From Pseudodesulfovibrio sp. (GTDB lineage Bacteria; Desulfobacterota; Desulfovibrionia; Desulfovibrionales; Desulfovibrionaceae), in contig JAEINO010000021.1 in the NCBI GenBank assembly GCA_016342345.1, positions 1-59,995 of the forward strand: a stretch of 59,995 bases of DNA, written 5' to 3'. Position 1 is the first letter of the stretch, and every line of letters starts with the position of its first letter. Below, piece after piece: positions 26,807 through 35,293 of this stretch. Made by a program: the position numbers and the translations under genes. Under the pieces are notes generated by a model, which saw only the letters and a program-made list of their open reading frames with translations, had not been told where the DNA came from and did no database searches.

Positions 26807-28174
26807 TCAGCCTCCCAACTCCTCGATCCACCTCTTGATGGGGGTTTCCATAATCTCCCGAATCTCGGCAAGACGGACTTCGGATTCGGACTCGAACCGG
26901 AGAACCAGCGCGCCCTGTGTATTTGAGGCACGAACCAACCCCCATCCATCGTCAAAAAGCACACGCGCTCCGTCCATGTCAATAACATCAAAATGTTTCT
27001 TGAAATGCTCCTGGGCACGGCTGACCACATCAAACTTGATGGATTCAGGACAGTCCATACGAATCTCGGGGGTGTTATATGTTTTGGGCCAGTCTGAAAG
27101 GTACGTGGACAGAGGCTGATCAGACCGGCTCAGGAGTTCGACCAGCTTGAGTGCGCCAAAGGTTGCGTCATCAAAACCATGATAGCCGTGAAAGAAAAAC
27201 ATGTGACCGCTCATTTCTCCGCCAATGGCTGCCCCAATCTCAATCATGCGGCCCTTGACAATAGAATGACCGGTAATGCACATCTCGGATTTTCCTCCGT
27301 GGTCCTCGATGTCCTTGAACAGGAGATGACTGCACTTGACATCCGCCACCACGGATGCGCCCGGCAACTCCTTGAGTAGATCGCGTGCATAAATGGCCAG
27401 AAGCTGATCGCCGAACATGAGGCGACCCGTCTCATCCACTGCGCCGATACGGTCGCCATCGCCATCAAGCCCGATGCCTACTTCGGCCCCGACCTCGACC
27501 ACCATGGCTTTGAGGTCTTCAACATACTCCTCCACCACGGGATCAGGATGATGATTGGGGAAAGTACCATCAGGCTCGCAATAAAGACGGACCACCTCGG
27601 CCCCGGCTGCCTCCAGAAGGTCTGCCGTCAAATCGCCTGCAGCACCGTTCCCTCCATCCACTACAACTTTGACGGCACGGGAAAAAGAAACACGGGAAAG
27701 CAGATCTTCCTTGTAGGTGGGAAGGATATCATGCTTTGATATCAAACCATTTCCCGAAGGATACTCCCCGGCTGCCATGATCTCGTAGATCTTCTGCACT
27801 TCGTCCCCATAAATCGTGGACTCGCCGCCCCACACCTTGAACCCATTATATTCGCTGGGATTATGGCTGGCAGTAATCATGACGCCAGCAAAGTATCCAA
27901 GGTACTTTGCAGCAAAATAAAAGACAGGCGAGGAAAGCTGATCCAGGCAGACAACATCCACACCAACCTCGGCCATTCCTTCTGCCATGACCTGCTGGTA
28001 CTCCGGGGAACTTGCCCGACAATCATGCCCCAACAGGGCCCTGTCCCAACATTTTTCCCTGAAATATGTCCCACAGGCCCGACCAAGTTCCCTGACCCAT
28101 TCGGCATCAAAATCCTCGCCAACAATACCACGAATGTCATAGGCCCGAAAAATCTGTTTATTTATTTTCTTCAT
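26807..28174 (-). CDS. phosphomannomutase / phosphoglucomutase
   Basis: 455 aa from the ATG at 28174. The four-domain hexose phosphomutase family is clear: substrate start IFRAYDIRGIVGEDF, catalytic serine loop TASHNPSEYNGFK (S near 104), magnesium loop DGDGDR (about 243-248), sugar loop GGEMSGH, and phosphate loop near the C-terminus (RASNTQGALVLRFE). The AlgC/ManB group takes both mannose and glucose phosphates and supplies sugars for LPS or exopolysaccharide. A GTG one codon upstream is possible. It is divergent from hflK and heads the unit leading to the efflux genes. Confidence 0.9.
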   Translation of the reverse strand: MKKINKQIFRAYDIRGIVGEDFDAEWVRELGRACGTYFREKCWDRALLGHDCRASSPEYQQVMAEGMAEVGVDVVCLDQLSSPVFYFAAKYLGYFAGVMITASHNPSEYNGFKVWGGESTIYGDEVQKIYEIMAAGEYPSGNGLISKHDILPTYKEDLLSRVSFSRAVKVVVDGGNGAAGDLTADLLEAAGAEVVRLYCEPDGTFPNHHPDPVVEEYVEDLKAMVVEVGAEVGIGLDGDGDRIGAVDETGRLMFGDQLLAIYARDLLKELPGASVVADVKCSHLLFKDIEDHGGKSEMCITGHSIVKGRMIEIGAAIGGEMSGHMFFFHGYHGFDDATFGALKLVELLSRSDQPLSTYLSDWPKTYNTPEIRMDCPESIKFDVVSRAQEHFKKHFDVIDMDGARVLFDDGWGLVRASNTQGALVLRFESESEVRLAEIREIMETPIKRWIEELGG

Positions 28175-28245
28175 CACTCAATCCGATTCTCTGCAAAGAA
28201 TTTACTGTTATTTTAAAATACACCATTTTTATACCCTTTCCCGCC

Positions 28246-28274
28246 TTGACCTAATCATTTAATCCACCTATTCC
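28246..28274 (+). promoter_or_regulatory. candidate promoter giving near-leaderless hflK mRNA
   Basis: TTGACC (28246-28251), 17-base spacer, TATTCC (28269-28274). Transcription would start at about 28281, only a few bases before the hflK ATG at 28284, and no Shine-Dalgarno sequence lies there. Confidence 0.4.
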
Positions 28275-28283
28275 TAACGTATT

Positions 28284-29354
28284 ATGAATTGGGATTGGGA
28301 AAAACTACAAAAACAACAACAGGGGCGCCCCGGCGGTAAACCGCCGAGCTTCGATGATTTCCAGGATCAGTTTGACAAATTCAAAAATTTCAAACTGCCC
28401 GGATGGAAATTCATCGTACCAATTATCATCATACTTTGGCTAGCTTCAGGATTCTACATTGTAGAACCGGACGAAGTCGGTGTGGTAAAACTCTTCGGAG
28501 CATTCAATGCTCTCACCGCAGCGGGGCCGAATTACCATATTCCGTACCCGGTGGAAAGTGTAGAGACTCCGAAAGTCACGCAAATCCGTCGCATTGAGTT
28601 CGGCTTCAGGACTTCTGGTCGCACCAGAACTCTGAATGCACAGCAAAATGCCAGCCGTGAAGTGAAAGAAGAATCGCTGATGCTCACCGGTGACGAGAAC
28701 ATCGTCTCGGTGCAGTTCATCGTTCAGTACATGATTCAGGATGCCGAAAATTACCTTTTCAATGTCAATGATCCGGAAAAAACACTTGCTCACGCAGGTG
28801 AAGCCGCCATGCGCGAGATCATCGGCAAGGGCAAGATTGACGATGCCCTGACCACCGGAAAACAGGAAATTCAGGCTGAAACCCGCAAACTGATGCAACA
28901 CATACTGGATTTGTACAAGACCGGCCTTCGGGTTGTGGCGGTACAAATGCAAAATGTCCATCCGCCGGAACAGGTGGTTGCCGCATTCAAGGACGTTGCC
29001 AGCGCACGCGAAGACAAGAGTCGCTTCATCAACGAAGCCGAGGCCTACCAGCGCGACATCCTGCCCAAAGCACGAGGCGAGGCAGCACGCCTTGTTACGT
29101 CCGCCCAGGCATACAAGGAAGCCAAGCTCCGCAAATCCCAAGGTAACGCCGCCAGATTCCTGTCTGTACTTACAGAGTACAAAAAGGCAAAAGACATTAC
29201 TCGCGAACGTATGTATCTGGAAACCATGGAAGAAATTCTGTCAAACCCTGAAACAGAAAAGCTGATAATGTCCGACGACGCCCTCAAGAAATCCGTACCT
29301 TACCTGCCCCTGGAAAAACTGCCCACAGCAGTCGCACCCAGGGAAAAACAATAA
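28284..29354 (+). CDS. hflK: FtsH protease modulator HflK
   Basis: 356 aa. Polar, Gln/Gly-rich start (MNWDWEKLQKQQQGRPGGKPPS), a single membrane helix (about 43-58), then an SPFH/band 7 domain (about 63-255) and a helical tail with AYQRDILPKARGEAARL. HflK and HflC form a large membrane cage around FtsH and modulate its proteolysis. The start matches the family, yet no ribosome site is seen and the nearest promoter would make a leaderless message. hflC follows after 11 bases. Confidence 0.93.
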   Translation: MNWDWEKLQKQQQGRPGGKPPSFDDFQDQFDKFKNFKLPGWKFIVPIIIILWLASGFYIVEPDEVGVVKLFGAFNALTAAGPNYHIPYPVESVETPKVTQIRRIEFGFRTSGRTRTLNAQQNASREVKEESLMLTGDENIVSVQFIVQYMIQDAENYLFNVNDPEKTLAHAGEAAMREIIGKGKIDDALTTGKQEIQAETRKLMQHILDLYKTGLRVVAVQMQNVHPPEQVVAAFKDVASAREDKSRFINEAEAYQRDILPKARGEAARLVTSAQAYKEAKLRKSQGNAARFLSVLTEYKKAKDITRERMYLETMEEILSNPETEKLIMSDDALKKSVPYLPLEKLPTAVAPREKQ

Positions 29355-29365
29355 GGCAGGTGCAT

Positions 29366-30217
29366 ATGAAATCTACAACCATCGCACTCATCGTACTCAT
29401 CGTACTAGGCGCATTCATTCTGGTCCAGACCGCTTTCACGGTGGACCAGACGCAGACTGCCATTGTCATTCAACTGGGTAAACCCGTAGGTGGCAAGGCT
29501 CTTGGCCCTGGCCTGCACTTCAAGCTCCCCATGATCCAGACCGTTGTATTCTTCGACGCCCGCATCCTGGACTTCGATGCCCAGCCCGAGGAAATCACCA
29601 CCACGGACAAAAAATACATGAACGTGGACTCCTATACAAAATGGAGGATCACGAACCCCTTGAAGTTTTTTACCAAGGTTCGCACAGTTCAGGGTGCACG
29701 AGCTCGGTTGGACGACATCGTCCGGTCCCAGTTACGCGTTGCTCTGGGTCGCTATACCCTGATTGAAGTGGTCTCTCACAAACGTCAGGAAATCATGGAC
29801 TCAGTCACACTCAGGTCACGGGAACTGCTTGCCCCTTATGGCATTGAAGTCATTGATGTGCGCATCAAACGCACAGATCTTCCTGCCGAGAACGCCCGTT
29901 CAATCTTCGGACGCATGAAGGCAGAACGAGAACGCCAGGCCAAGCAGTACCGCTCCGAAGGTCGTGAGGCCTCCGCCAAAATCAAGGCAACAGCGGACAA
30001 GGAAAGAACCATTCTCCTGGCTGATGCCAACAAACAGGCTGAGATAACCCGAGGCGAAGGCGATGCCTTGGCCACAAAAATCTACGCCGATGCATTGGGA
30101 CAGTCTCCTGAATTCTACGCGTTCACCAGAAGCATGGATGCTTACCGCAAAGGATTCGCCAACAATTCCAGGTTTATCCTTACACCGCAGAGCCCCTTCC
30201 TGAGGCACATGCGGTAA
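29366..30217 (+). CDS. hflC: FtsH protease modulator HflC
   Basis: 283 aa from the ATG at 29366; AAGGCAGG lies just upstream, and a GTG six bases earlier is an alternative. An N-terminal membrane helix (about 4-22) is followed by the SPFH domain and the conserved EIIDVRIKRTDLP-like stretch (VIDVRIKRTDLP) and ERQAKQYRSEG, typical of HflC. It is the partner of HflK in the FtsH-modulating complex. Last gene of the pair, followed by a terminator at 30245. Confidence 0.93.
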   Translation: MKSTTIALIVLIVLGAFILVQTAFTVDQTQTAIVIQLGKPVGGKALGPGLHFKLPMIQTVVFFDARILDFDAQPEEITTTDKKYMNVDSYTKWRITNPLKFFTKVRTVQGARARLDDIVRSQLRVALGRYTLIEVVSHKRQEIMDSVTLRSRELLAPYGIEVIDVRIKRTDLPAENARSIFGRMKAERERQAKQYRSEGREASAKIKATADKERTILLADANKQAEITRGEGDALATKIYADALGQSPEFYAFTRSMDAYRKGFANNSRFILTPQSPFLRHMR

Positions 30218-30244
30218 ACGCTCCTTTCAGAAATTGATAATAAT

Positions 30245-30275
30245 AATACGGTCCACTCACTGTGGGCCGTATTTT
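30245..30275 (+). terminator. terminator of hflKC
   Basis: AATACGGTCCAC (30245-30256) pairs with GTGGGCCGTATT (30262-30273), one G-U pair, 5-base loop, T-run at 30272-30275. Confidence 0.85.
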
Positions 30276-30322
30276 GTGATATTGGTAGGTATGGGAACAT
30301 TAACAAATGGGCTTGACAATCA

Positions 30323-30359
30323 CGGGAAATTCTCCCAGTCTGCGCAGGAGATTTTCCCG
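30323..30359. promoter_or_regulatory. inverted repeat, probable operator
   Basis: CGGGAAATTCTCC (30323-30335) and GGAGATTTTCCCG (30347-30359) are inverted copies with one mismatch and an 11-base spacer. The right arm ends one base before the -35 of the promoter at 30361, and the left arm lies downstream of a second TTGACA at 30313. It is a natural operator for the repressor-like gene at 30509. Confidence 0.6.
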
Positions 30360-30360
30360 A

Positions 30361-30390
30361 TTGACGAGAAAATGGTTGCCTGTCTATATT
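30361..30390 (+). promoter_or_regulatory. promoter of CI/LexA-like regulator gene
   Basis: TTGACG (30361-30366), 18-base spacer, TATATT (30385-30390); about 110 bases of leader precede the ATG at 30509. Confidence 0.55.
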
Positions 30391-30508
30391 GATGGGTAGG
30401 GCAAACTCCCCTTGTTTATCCCAATACAACCCAATGCATGGATTATTTTGTATATCCTGTTGCGTAATGGCGACACAACAATAGCCGTAGCATGAGAAGG
30501 AGCCTCTT

Positions 30509-31231
30509 ATGCCCAAGAAAAAAAGACAGTGCGACGAAGCACAATTGAAATGGTTTGAGGAAGCTCTTGAACGCATCAAGAAAGCCACCGGAGCCCGCAC
30601 CCAGGTGCAGTTGGCAGAAGTTCTCGACGTGCGTCAGTCAAGCATATCAGATGCCAAACGACGCTGCTCCATCCCGTCCGACTGGTTTCTGAAGCTGTAC
30701 CGCAGCCATGGACTCGACCCTGACTGGCTGTCAGAAGGCGTTGAGCCTGTTTACATCAACGCCAGCAAGGCAAAGATTCCTGCTGACACCCTGCTACGCG
30801 AGACCCCTGCTCCTTATGGCAGGATGAATTCACGTGGTCGGGTAGTACCTGTTTCCACCATGGCCGGGGCTGACAAGGAAGCCGCCACATGGGAACCCAA
30901 CCCCATTGAAGAGCTTTCTGTCCCCGAATCATTTTGCCGCCCCAAGCTCCAGGTGGTGAAAATCGACTCCACAGGCATGGAACCCGTCATTGGCCGGGGA
31001 GCCTTCGTTGGAGTGGACAGAGACCAGAAAGAGCATCCTGACGGAGACCTCTGTGCCGTTCATTTCCCTCATCAAGGACTGACCATCCGACGCGTCTTCA
31101 TGCAAGGAGATACATTCCTTCTCAAGGCCGAAAATGACAAGTATTCCGACCTCACGATTCCGGCTTCAGAAATGAATGCCCGCACCGTTGGCCGGGTCAT
31201 ATGGGTTTTGCAAAGCCTCGCGACCCTGTAA
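30509..31231 (+). CDS. CI/LexA-like HTH regulator with substituted S24 catalytic residues
   Basis: 240 aa. Residues about 12-75 are a CI-type helix-turn-helix (TQVQLAEVLDVRQSSISDAKRR). Residues about 112-235 have the LexA/S24 peptidase fold: an Ala-Gly pair (A119-G120) where LexA is cut, KIDSTGMEPVI where LexA has the catalytic serine motif, and LTIRRVF where it has the catalytic lysine. By this alignment the serine is Gly156 and the lysine is Arg194, so self-cleavage is not expected; it may respond to a ligand or partner instead. GAAGGAGCC ribosome site. Own promoter, operator-like repeat and terminator; no phage genes are nearby. Confidence 0.8.
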   Translation: MPKKKRQCDEAQLKWFEEALERIKKATGARTQVQLAEVLDVRQSSISDAKRRCSIPSDWFLKLYRSHGLDPDWLSEGVEPVYINASKAKIPADTLLRETPAPYGRMNSRGRVVPVSTMAGADKEAATWEPNPIEELSVPESFCRPKLQVVKIDSTGMEPVIGRGAFVGVDRDQKEHPDGDLCAVHFPHQGLTIRRVFMQGDTFLLKAENDKYSDLTIPASEMNARTVGRVIWVLQSLATL

Positions 31232-31250
31232 TACAACAATACATTCACAT

Positions 31251-31290
31251 GCAAAGCCGATCGGGAAACCCCGATCGGCTTTGCTCTTTT
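31251..31290 (+). terminator. terminator of CI/LexA-like gene
   Basis: GCAAAGCCGATCGGG (31251-31265) pairs perfectly with CCCGATCGGCTTTGC (31270-31284) around AAAC, followed by TCTTTT. Confidence 0.92.
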
Positions 31291-31433
31291 CCCGCATGCC
31301 ATCTGGAAATCCAATTTCAAACAGTTCCTTTAAAAACCACAAAAAAATACCGACAAAAGAAGCCCAAACTTCAACCCATTTTCGTTGTTATAACCCCATC
31401 CACTTATCCGAAAAAATGGTGTATGTCTTAGTT

Positions 31434-32705
31434 ATGGAAAATCAGACACCATCCATATCATGTATGACCGAAGCAAAAAAGATTCTCGTCTTTGAACCAG
31501 ACAAGGGAATGGCACAACAAATATCCATGGCTGTGTGTGGCGCGACACAAATAACCCCCGTCACTGTCAACACGGTATCCGAAGCCATCTCCTTCATACT
31601 TGACCATCCCGATTCCATTTTTGCCGCCATGGTCGAATTTGCCGCAGCAGAAACAAACGTTTTACTTGAGAAGCTGGCACGCCGCTCCATTCCAGTCGTA
31701 GCCTATTCCGCTGACACCTCCGAAGCCCTCCAACAAAAACTCATGACCGTGGGCATAGCGGACATGATCGTCGGACCAGCCAATACATTGCCGATTTCCA
31801 TCGGTAAATCCGTGGGAAATCTCGCCCGGAACTGCAAGGAAACCATTCTCGTGGTGGACGATTCCCGATCCATGCGAGCTGCCCTGATGCGTTTTCTCAA
31901 AAATCGTTGCTACAGATTACTTGAAGCCGGGGACGGGATCGAAGCCCTGGAACTCTTGAAAAAAAACACTGGGGTCAAGCTGGTAATCACGGACAACGAA
32001 ATGCCGAAGATGGATGGATTCAGCCTGATCAAGGAGATTCGCCGCAATTTCACAAAGGAAGAGCTGGCGGTCATCGGCATTTCGGCAAAAACCAATTCCC
32101 AGGTATCAGTGAAATTCATAAATAACGGAGCCAACGATTTCCTGCACAAGCCTTTTTTGAAGGAAGAACTCTATTGCAGAGTGGACCACAACCTGGAGAT
32201 GCTCAGCCGCATTGAGACCATCCGGGACCTGTCCAACAAGGACCCCCTGACCAAACTCTTCAACCGACGATATTTCTTTGAACATTGTGAGCAGTTCGCC
32301 GCAAAAAACAAGGACCGCATCCTGACCGTGGCCATGATCGACATTGACCACTTCAAACGAGTCAATGACACCTATGGACACACTGCTGGTGACATGGTCT
32401 TGCAAAAAGTGGCTGGCACCATCGAAAAAGCTTTTGCCGAGAACGGTATCGTCGCCAGATTTGGCGGCGAGGAATTCTGTATCCTGACTTCTCACGATCA
32501 CGAAGAGGACATCTTTGCCCGATATGATCGACTGCGACGTAAAATCGAAGCGGATACCATTGATATTGATGGTGAATCGATTACTATCAGGGTCAGTTGC
32601 GGTGTCTGCATGGAAAAAAGCAATGTACAGACCATGCTCAAGGCCGCAGACGAAAATCTTTACACTGCCAAGGACTCTGGCAGGAATCGGGTCGTTCTTC
32701 ACTGA
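31434..32705 (+). CDS. response regulator-diguanylate cyclase (PleD-like)
   Basis: 423 aa from the ATG at 31434. An N-terminal receiver-like domain (about 14-125) lacks the acidic phosphorylation pocket; a second receiver (about 137-260) is intact, with VVDD and phospho-acceptor D187 in ITDNEMPKMDG and a KPF lysine. The GGDEF domain (about 265-423) has GGEEF at 344-348; the RxxD inhibitory site is missing. Phosphorylation would drive dimerisation and c-di-GMP synthesis. No start has a good ribosome site; 31416 and 31464 are alternatives, and anything earlier would run into the upstream terminator. No cognate kinase is adjacent. Confidence 0.82.
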   Translation: MENQTPSISCMTEAKKILVFEPDKGMAQQISMAVCGATQITPVTVNTVSEAISFILDHPDSIFAAMVEFAAAETNVLLEKLARRSIPVVAYSADTSEALQQKLMTVGIADMIVGPANTLPISIGKSVGNLARNCKETILVVDDSRSMRAALMRFLKNRCYRLLEAGDGIEALELLKKNTGVKLVITDNEMPKMDGFSLIKEIRRNFTKEELAVIGISAKTNSQVSVKFINNGANDFLHKPFLKEELYCRVDHNLEMLSRIETIRDLSNKDPLTKLFNRRYFFEHCEQFAAKNKDRILTVAMIDIDHFKRVNDTYGHTAGDMVLQKVAGTIEKAFAENGIVARFGGEEFCILTSHDHEEDIFARYDRLRRKIEADTIDIDGESITIRVSCGVCMEKSNVQTMLKAADENLYTAKDSGRNRVVLH

Positions 32706-32761
32706 AAACAATTCACGTCCAATCCTTGACTCGAAGGCCCACCCTTCATACTGTTCATCAC

Positions 32762-33652
32762 ATGAGTACCAATAAAAAAAATCCAACGACAGACAAAGCC
32801 GTGGTCATGACCGCACCTTCCATTCAGGCAGCCAAGAACACACACAAAATCTGCTGCATGACTGCCTATGATTACTCGTCCGGAATGATTGCGGATGAAT
32901 CAGGCATGGACCTCATTCTGGTCGGGGACTCCTTGGCCATGGTCGTGCTCGGCCACGAAAATACCTTGTCCGTAACCATGGACGAAATGGTCCACCACAC
33001 CCGAGCCACCAGTCGAGGCGTCAAGCGGGCCTTGCTCGTCGCAGACATGCCGTTCATGTCGGCCTGCACCGTTAATCGCGCCCTGAAAAACGCAGGCCGG
33101 TTCATCTCTGAAGGCCACGCCAAGGCGGTCAAGTTGGAAGGGGGCATTCCCGTTGTCCCGCAAATAAAAGCCCTTACTGACGCGGGCATCCCTGTCATGG
33201 CTCATATTGGACTGACCCCGCAGCACGTAGCCAAATTTGGTGGCTTCAAAGCCCAGGGAAAATCTGCCGAAGCAACCAAAGCCCTTATTGATGATGCCCT
33301 GGCAGTCGAAGAGGCAGGAGCATTCTGCGTAGTGCTGGAAGCTATCCCCGTTGAGGCCTCAGAACTGATCACCAATGCCGTGAGCATCCCGACCATCGGC
33401 ATTGGCGCAGGCAATGTGACTGATGGACAAATCCTCGTCTATCACGATGTACTGGGCCTGTTTGATCGCTTCACACCAAAATTCGTGCGCAAGTATGCCG
33501 AACTCGGCAAAGCATCCCTTGCAGCTCTTGAAAGCTATTGCGATGACGTCCGACGCGAACGTTTTCCCGGCAACAAGAACACTCTTTACATGCCTGAAGA
33601 CCAGATTGCACAAGTAAAGAAAATTAAGATAAAAAACCGGAACAAGAAATAA
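32762..33652 (+). CDS. panB: 3-methyl-2-oxobutanoate hydroxymethyltransferase
   Basis: 296 aa from the ATG at 32762. Ketopantoate hydroxymethyltransferase signatures are plain: MTAYDYSSGMIADESGMDLILVGDSLAMVVLGH, the KLEGG motif, AHIGLTPQ and EAIPVE, and IGIGAGNVTDGQILV. It transfers a hydroxymethyl group from methylenetetrahydrofolate to ketoisovalerate in pantothenate (CoA) synthesis. The N-terminus has about 25 extra residues before the usual start, with an internal ATG at residue 16 as alternative, and the C-terminus is Lys-rich. It is the only pan gene here; the membrane protein gene starts 3 bases after it. Confidence 0.92.
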   Translation: MSTNKKNPTTDKAVVMTAPSIQAAKNTHKICCMTAYDYSSGMIADESGMDLILVGDSLAMVVLGHENTLSVTMDEMVHHTRATSRGVKRALLVADMPFMSACTVNRALKNAGRFISEGHAKAVKLEGGIPVVPQIKALTDAGIPVMAHIGLTPQHVAKFGGFKAQGKSAEATKALIDDALAVEEAGAFCVVLEAIPVEASELITNAVSIPTIGIGAGNVTDGQILVYHDVLGLFDRFTPKFVRKYAELGKASLAALESYCDDVRRERFPGNKNTLYMPEDQIAQVKKIKIKNRNKK

Positions 33653-33655
33653 CTG

Positions 33656-34630
33656 ATGATACTTGATCTGAGTTGGCCCGTTCTCTGGAACGGGTTGTTC
33701 TGGCCGCTCATCAGGCTGACATTCTTCATCTCGATAGGGTTGCTCGTGGGCAACCTGATCGAGTCGTTACAATGGACCAGATACGCAGCCAAACTCGCCG
33801 CCCCCCTGGCCCGGCGGGCACGACTCCGGGACGTGTCCGCAGCAAGCTTTTCCATGGCCTTTTTTTCCGGTGTCGCTGCCAACACCATGCTATCCGAGGC
33901 ACACGCCGATGGAACAATAAGCGACCGGGAACTGGTTTTATCCAACCTGTTCAACAGCCTGCCAACCTACTTCCTGCACCTGCCCACGATCTTTTTCATC
34001 GCAGCCCCATTCATCGGCAGTGCCGCAACAGTCTATGTAGGATTGACTGCCTTTGCCGCGATCCTGCGCACTCTCGCCATTGTCCTATTGGGAAGGTTCA
34101 TGTTGCCACCCGCTCCGGAAGGTTGCCTGCCCTGCCAGTTGGACGAGATGGAAAAAAAACGCGACCGAAAATCCGCGTTGGAAAAGACCTGGAAACGATT
34201 CAAGAAAAGACTGCCGAAAATCATCTATCTGACCGCCCCCATTTACACAACCTTCTTCGTACTCAAGCGAGTGGGACTGTTCGAATGGCTCCAGGACTCC
34301 ATGGCTGGAAACGCTGGTCTGTTCTCGTTTCTGCCTCCAGAGGCACTCGGCATTGTCGCCTTCCACATGGCCGCAGAATTCACAGCAGGACTGGCCGCTG
34401 CCGGAGCCTTGATCATGGACTCCGGGCTGACCGAAACGCAATTAATCCTTGCCCTCATGCTTGGCAATGTCCTCTCATCACCCATGAGGGCTGTGCGCCA
34501 TCAACTTCCCTATTATGCAGGCATATTCAAGCCACGCATGGCCGTAAAACTCATCGCCTACAATCAGGTGCTCAGGGCGGTCAGCATTGCCCTTGTCGGC
34601 ACGGGCTATGCCCTCCTGTCCTGGTCCTGA
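33656..34630 (+). CDS. nucleoside-recognition (gate) domain membrane protein
   Basis: 324 aa with about eight hydrophobic helices. The conserved block (AASFSMAFFSGVAANTMLSEAHADG, then SNLFNSLPTYFLHLP) is typical of the Nucleoside_recog/gate family also found in SpoVMAB-like and FeoB proteins. A basic cytoplasmic loop (about 160-185) contains CLPCQ. A transport role is likely but the substrate is unknown. The start lies 3 bases after panB, so it is probably co-transcribed with it. Confidence 0.78.
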   Translation: MILDLSWPVLWNGLFWPLIRLTFFISIGLLVGNLIESLQWTRYAAKLAAPLARRARLRDVSAASFSMAFFSGVAANTMLSEAHADGTISDRELVLSNLFNSLPTYFLHLPTIFFIAAPFIGSAATVYVGLTAFAAILRTLAIVLLGRFMLPPAPEGCLPCQLDEMEKKRDRKSALEKTWKRFKKRLPKIIYLTAPIYTTFFVLKRVGLFEWLQDSMAGNAGLFSFLPPEALGIVAFHMAAEFTAGLAAAGALIMDSGLTETQLILALMLGNVLSSPMRAVRHQLPYYAGIFKPRMAVKLIAYNQVLRAVSIALVGTGYALLSWS

Positions 34631-34648
34631 CCGTACACAGCACAACGC

Positions 34649-34680
34649 TGCACAAGTGTGCATAAATCTTGTGCACACAA
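34649..34680. promoter_or_regulatory. twin palindromes of the GCACA/TGTGC type
   Basis: TGCACAAGTGTGCA (34649-34662) and TTGTGCACACAA (34669-34680) lie 19 bases apart centre to centre; further GCACA copies follow at about 34683 and 34690. A TATAAT at 34730 on the plus strand has no matching -35. This could be a regulator-binding region, but the gene it would serve is unclear. Confidence 0.35.
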
Positions 34681-34833
34681 CAGCACATTGCACATATTAA
34701 CCGGATACACATTTTTGGTAACATGCTAATATAATAGAATATTCTAACCTGGCACACCTAATGCTACATCTAATCCATGAACGATGCAGTTACAATCATT
34801 TTCATCATCCTGACCACCGCTTTATTGCGGTGG

Positions 34834-34980
34834 TCACTCCTCTCCGACCCGGACGTCAATCACGACGTTCGGGTTGATGAGAGAGACGATGGCTTTACGA
34901 CCCTGGTCCCTGCGCGTGTTCGGACGGATAGCCCCCATCACGCCCGCACCGTAAGGATCAAGCGATAGGGTCTCAAGCAT
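34834..34980 (-). CDS. 48-aa conserved-looking small protein, unknown
   Basis: MLETLSLDPYGAGVM...GEE, 48 aa, no known domain. Support: AAGGGG eight bases before the ATG, GC-rich third positions typical of the host, and a hairpin (GACCACCGC 34812-34820 / GCGGTGGTC 34827-34835) overlapping the stop. A longer reading frame would run back through the bidirectional terminator at 35047 and is rejected. A plus-strand 63-codon frame (34777-34968) overlaps it but has no ribosome site. It is downstream of the bactofilin gene in the same direction. Confidence 0.6.
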   Translation of the reverse strand: MLETLSLDPYGAGVMGAIRPNTRRDQGRKAIVSLINPNVVIDVRVGEE

Positions 34981-35046
34981 ATACCATACCCCTTGAAACA
35001 ACAGTTTCAAATCCAACCCCTCCTCATCTCTAGGACCTCTAAAACG

Positions 35047-35072
35047 AAAAGGGCCGCGCAAGCGGCCCTTTT
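35047..35072. terminator. bidirectional terminator
   Basis: AAAAGGGCCGC (35047-35057) pairs perfectly with GCGGCCCTTTT (35062-35072) around GCAA; on the minus strand a CGTTTT follows. It ends the bactofilin and 51-aa gene transcript. Confidence 0.85.
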
Positions 35073-35123
35073 CCATGGCGTCTTTAAAAGACATACTGAC
35101 AACCGGGTTTCCCCGGCCAGAAA

Positions 35124-35279
35124 TTATTTTTCAGCTTTCTTCTCAACCTTGCGGATGATTGCAGTACCATCGGTCAAAGAACGAAGGTGACGCTGACGCA
35201 TCAACTCGACCTCACGTTCTCTTTCAGCCGAAAAGGCAACGTACTCCACACCATTATTATCAATAATCAATTCATACAT
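35124..35279 (-). CDS. 51-aa small protein, unknown
   Basis: 51 aa, starting MYELIIDNNGVEYVAF, highly charged (SAEREREVELMRQRHLRSLTDG), ending in a Lys/Glu tail. AAAGG lies nine bases before the ATG. It starts 14 bases after the bactofilin stop and ends before a strong terminator, so it is the second gene of that unit. No family recognised; the charged helix and acid-base pattern suggest a binding partner rather than an enzyme. Confidence 0.72.
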   Translation of the reverse strand: MYELIIDNNGVEYVAFSAEREREVELMRQRHLRSLTDGTAIIRKVEKKAEK

Positions 35280-35293
35280 CTTTCAATACCTTT

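Noticed and set aside
34777..34968. A 63-codon plus-strand frame with a hydrophobic N-terminus.
   Set aside because: No ribosome site; overlaps a minus-strand frame with a good ribosome site, host-like codons and a hairpin at its stop. Kept only as a noted conflict.
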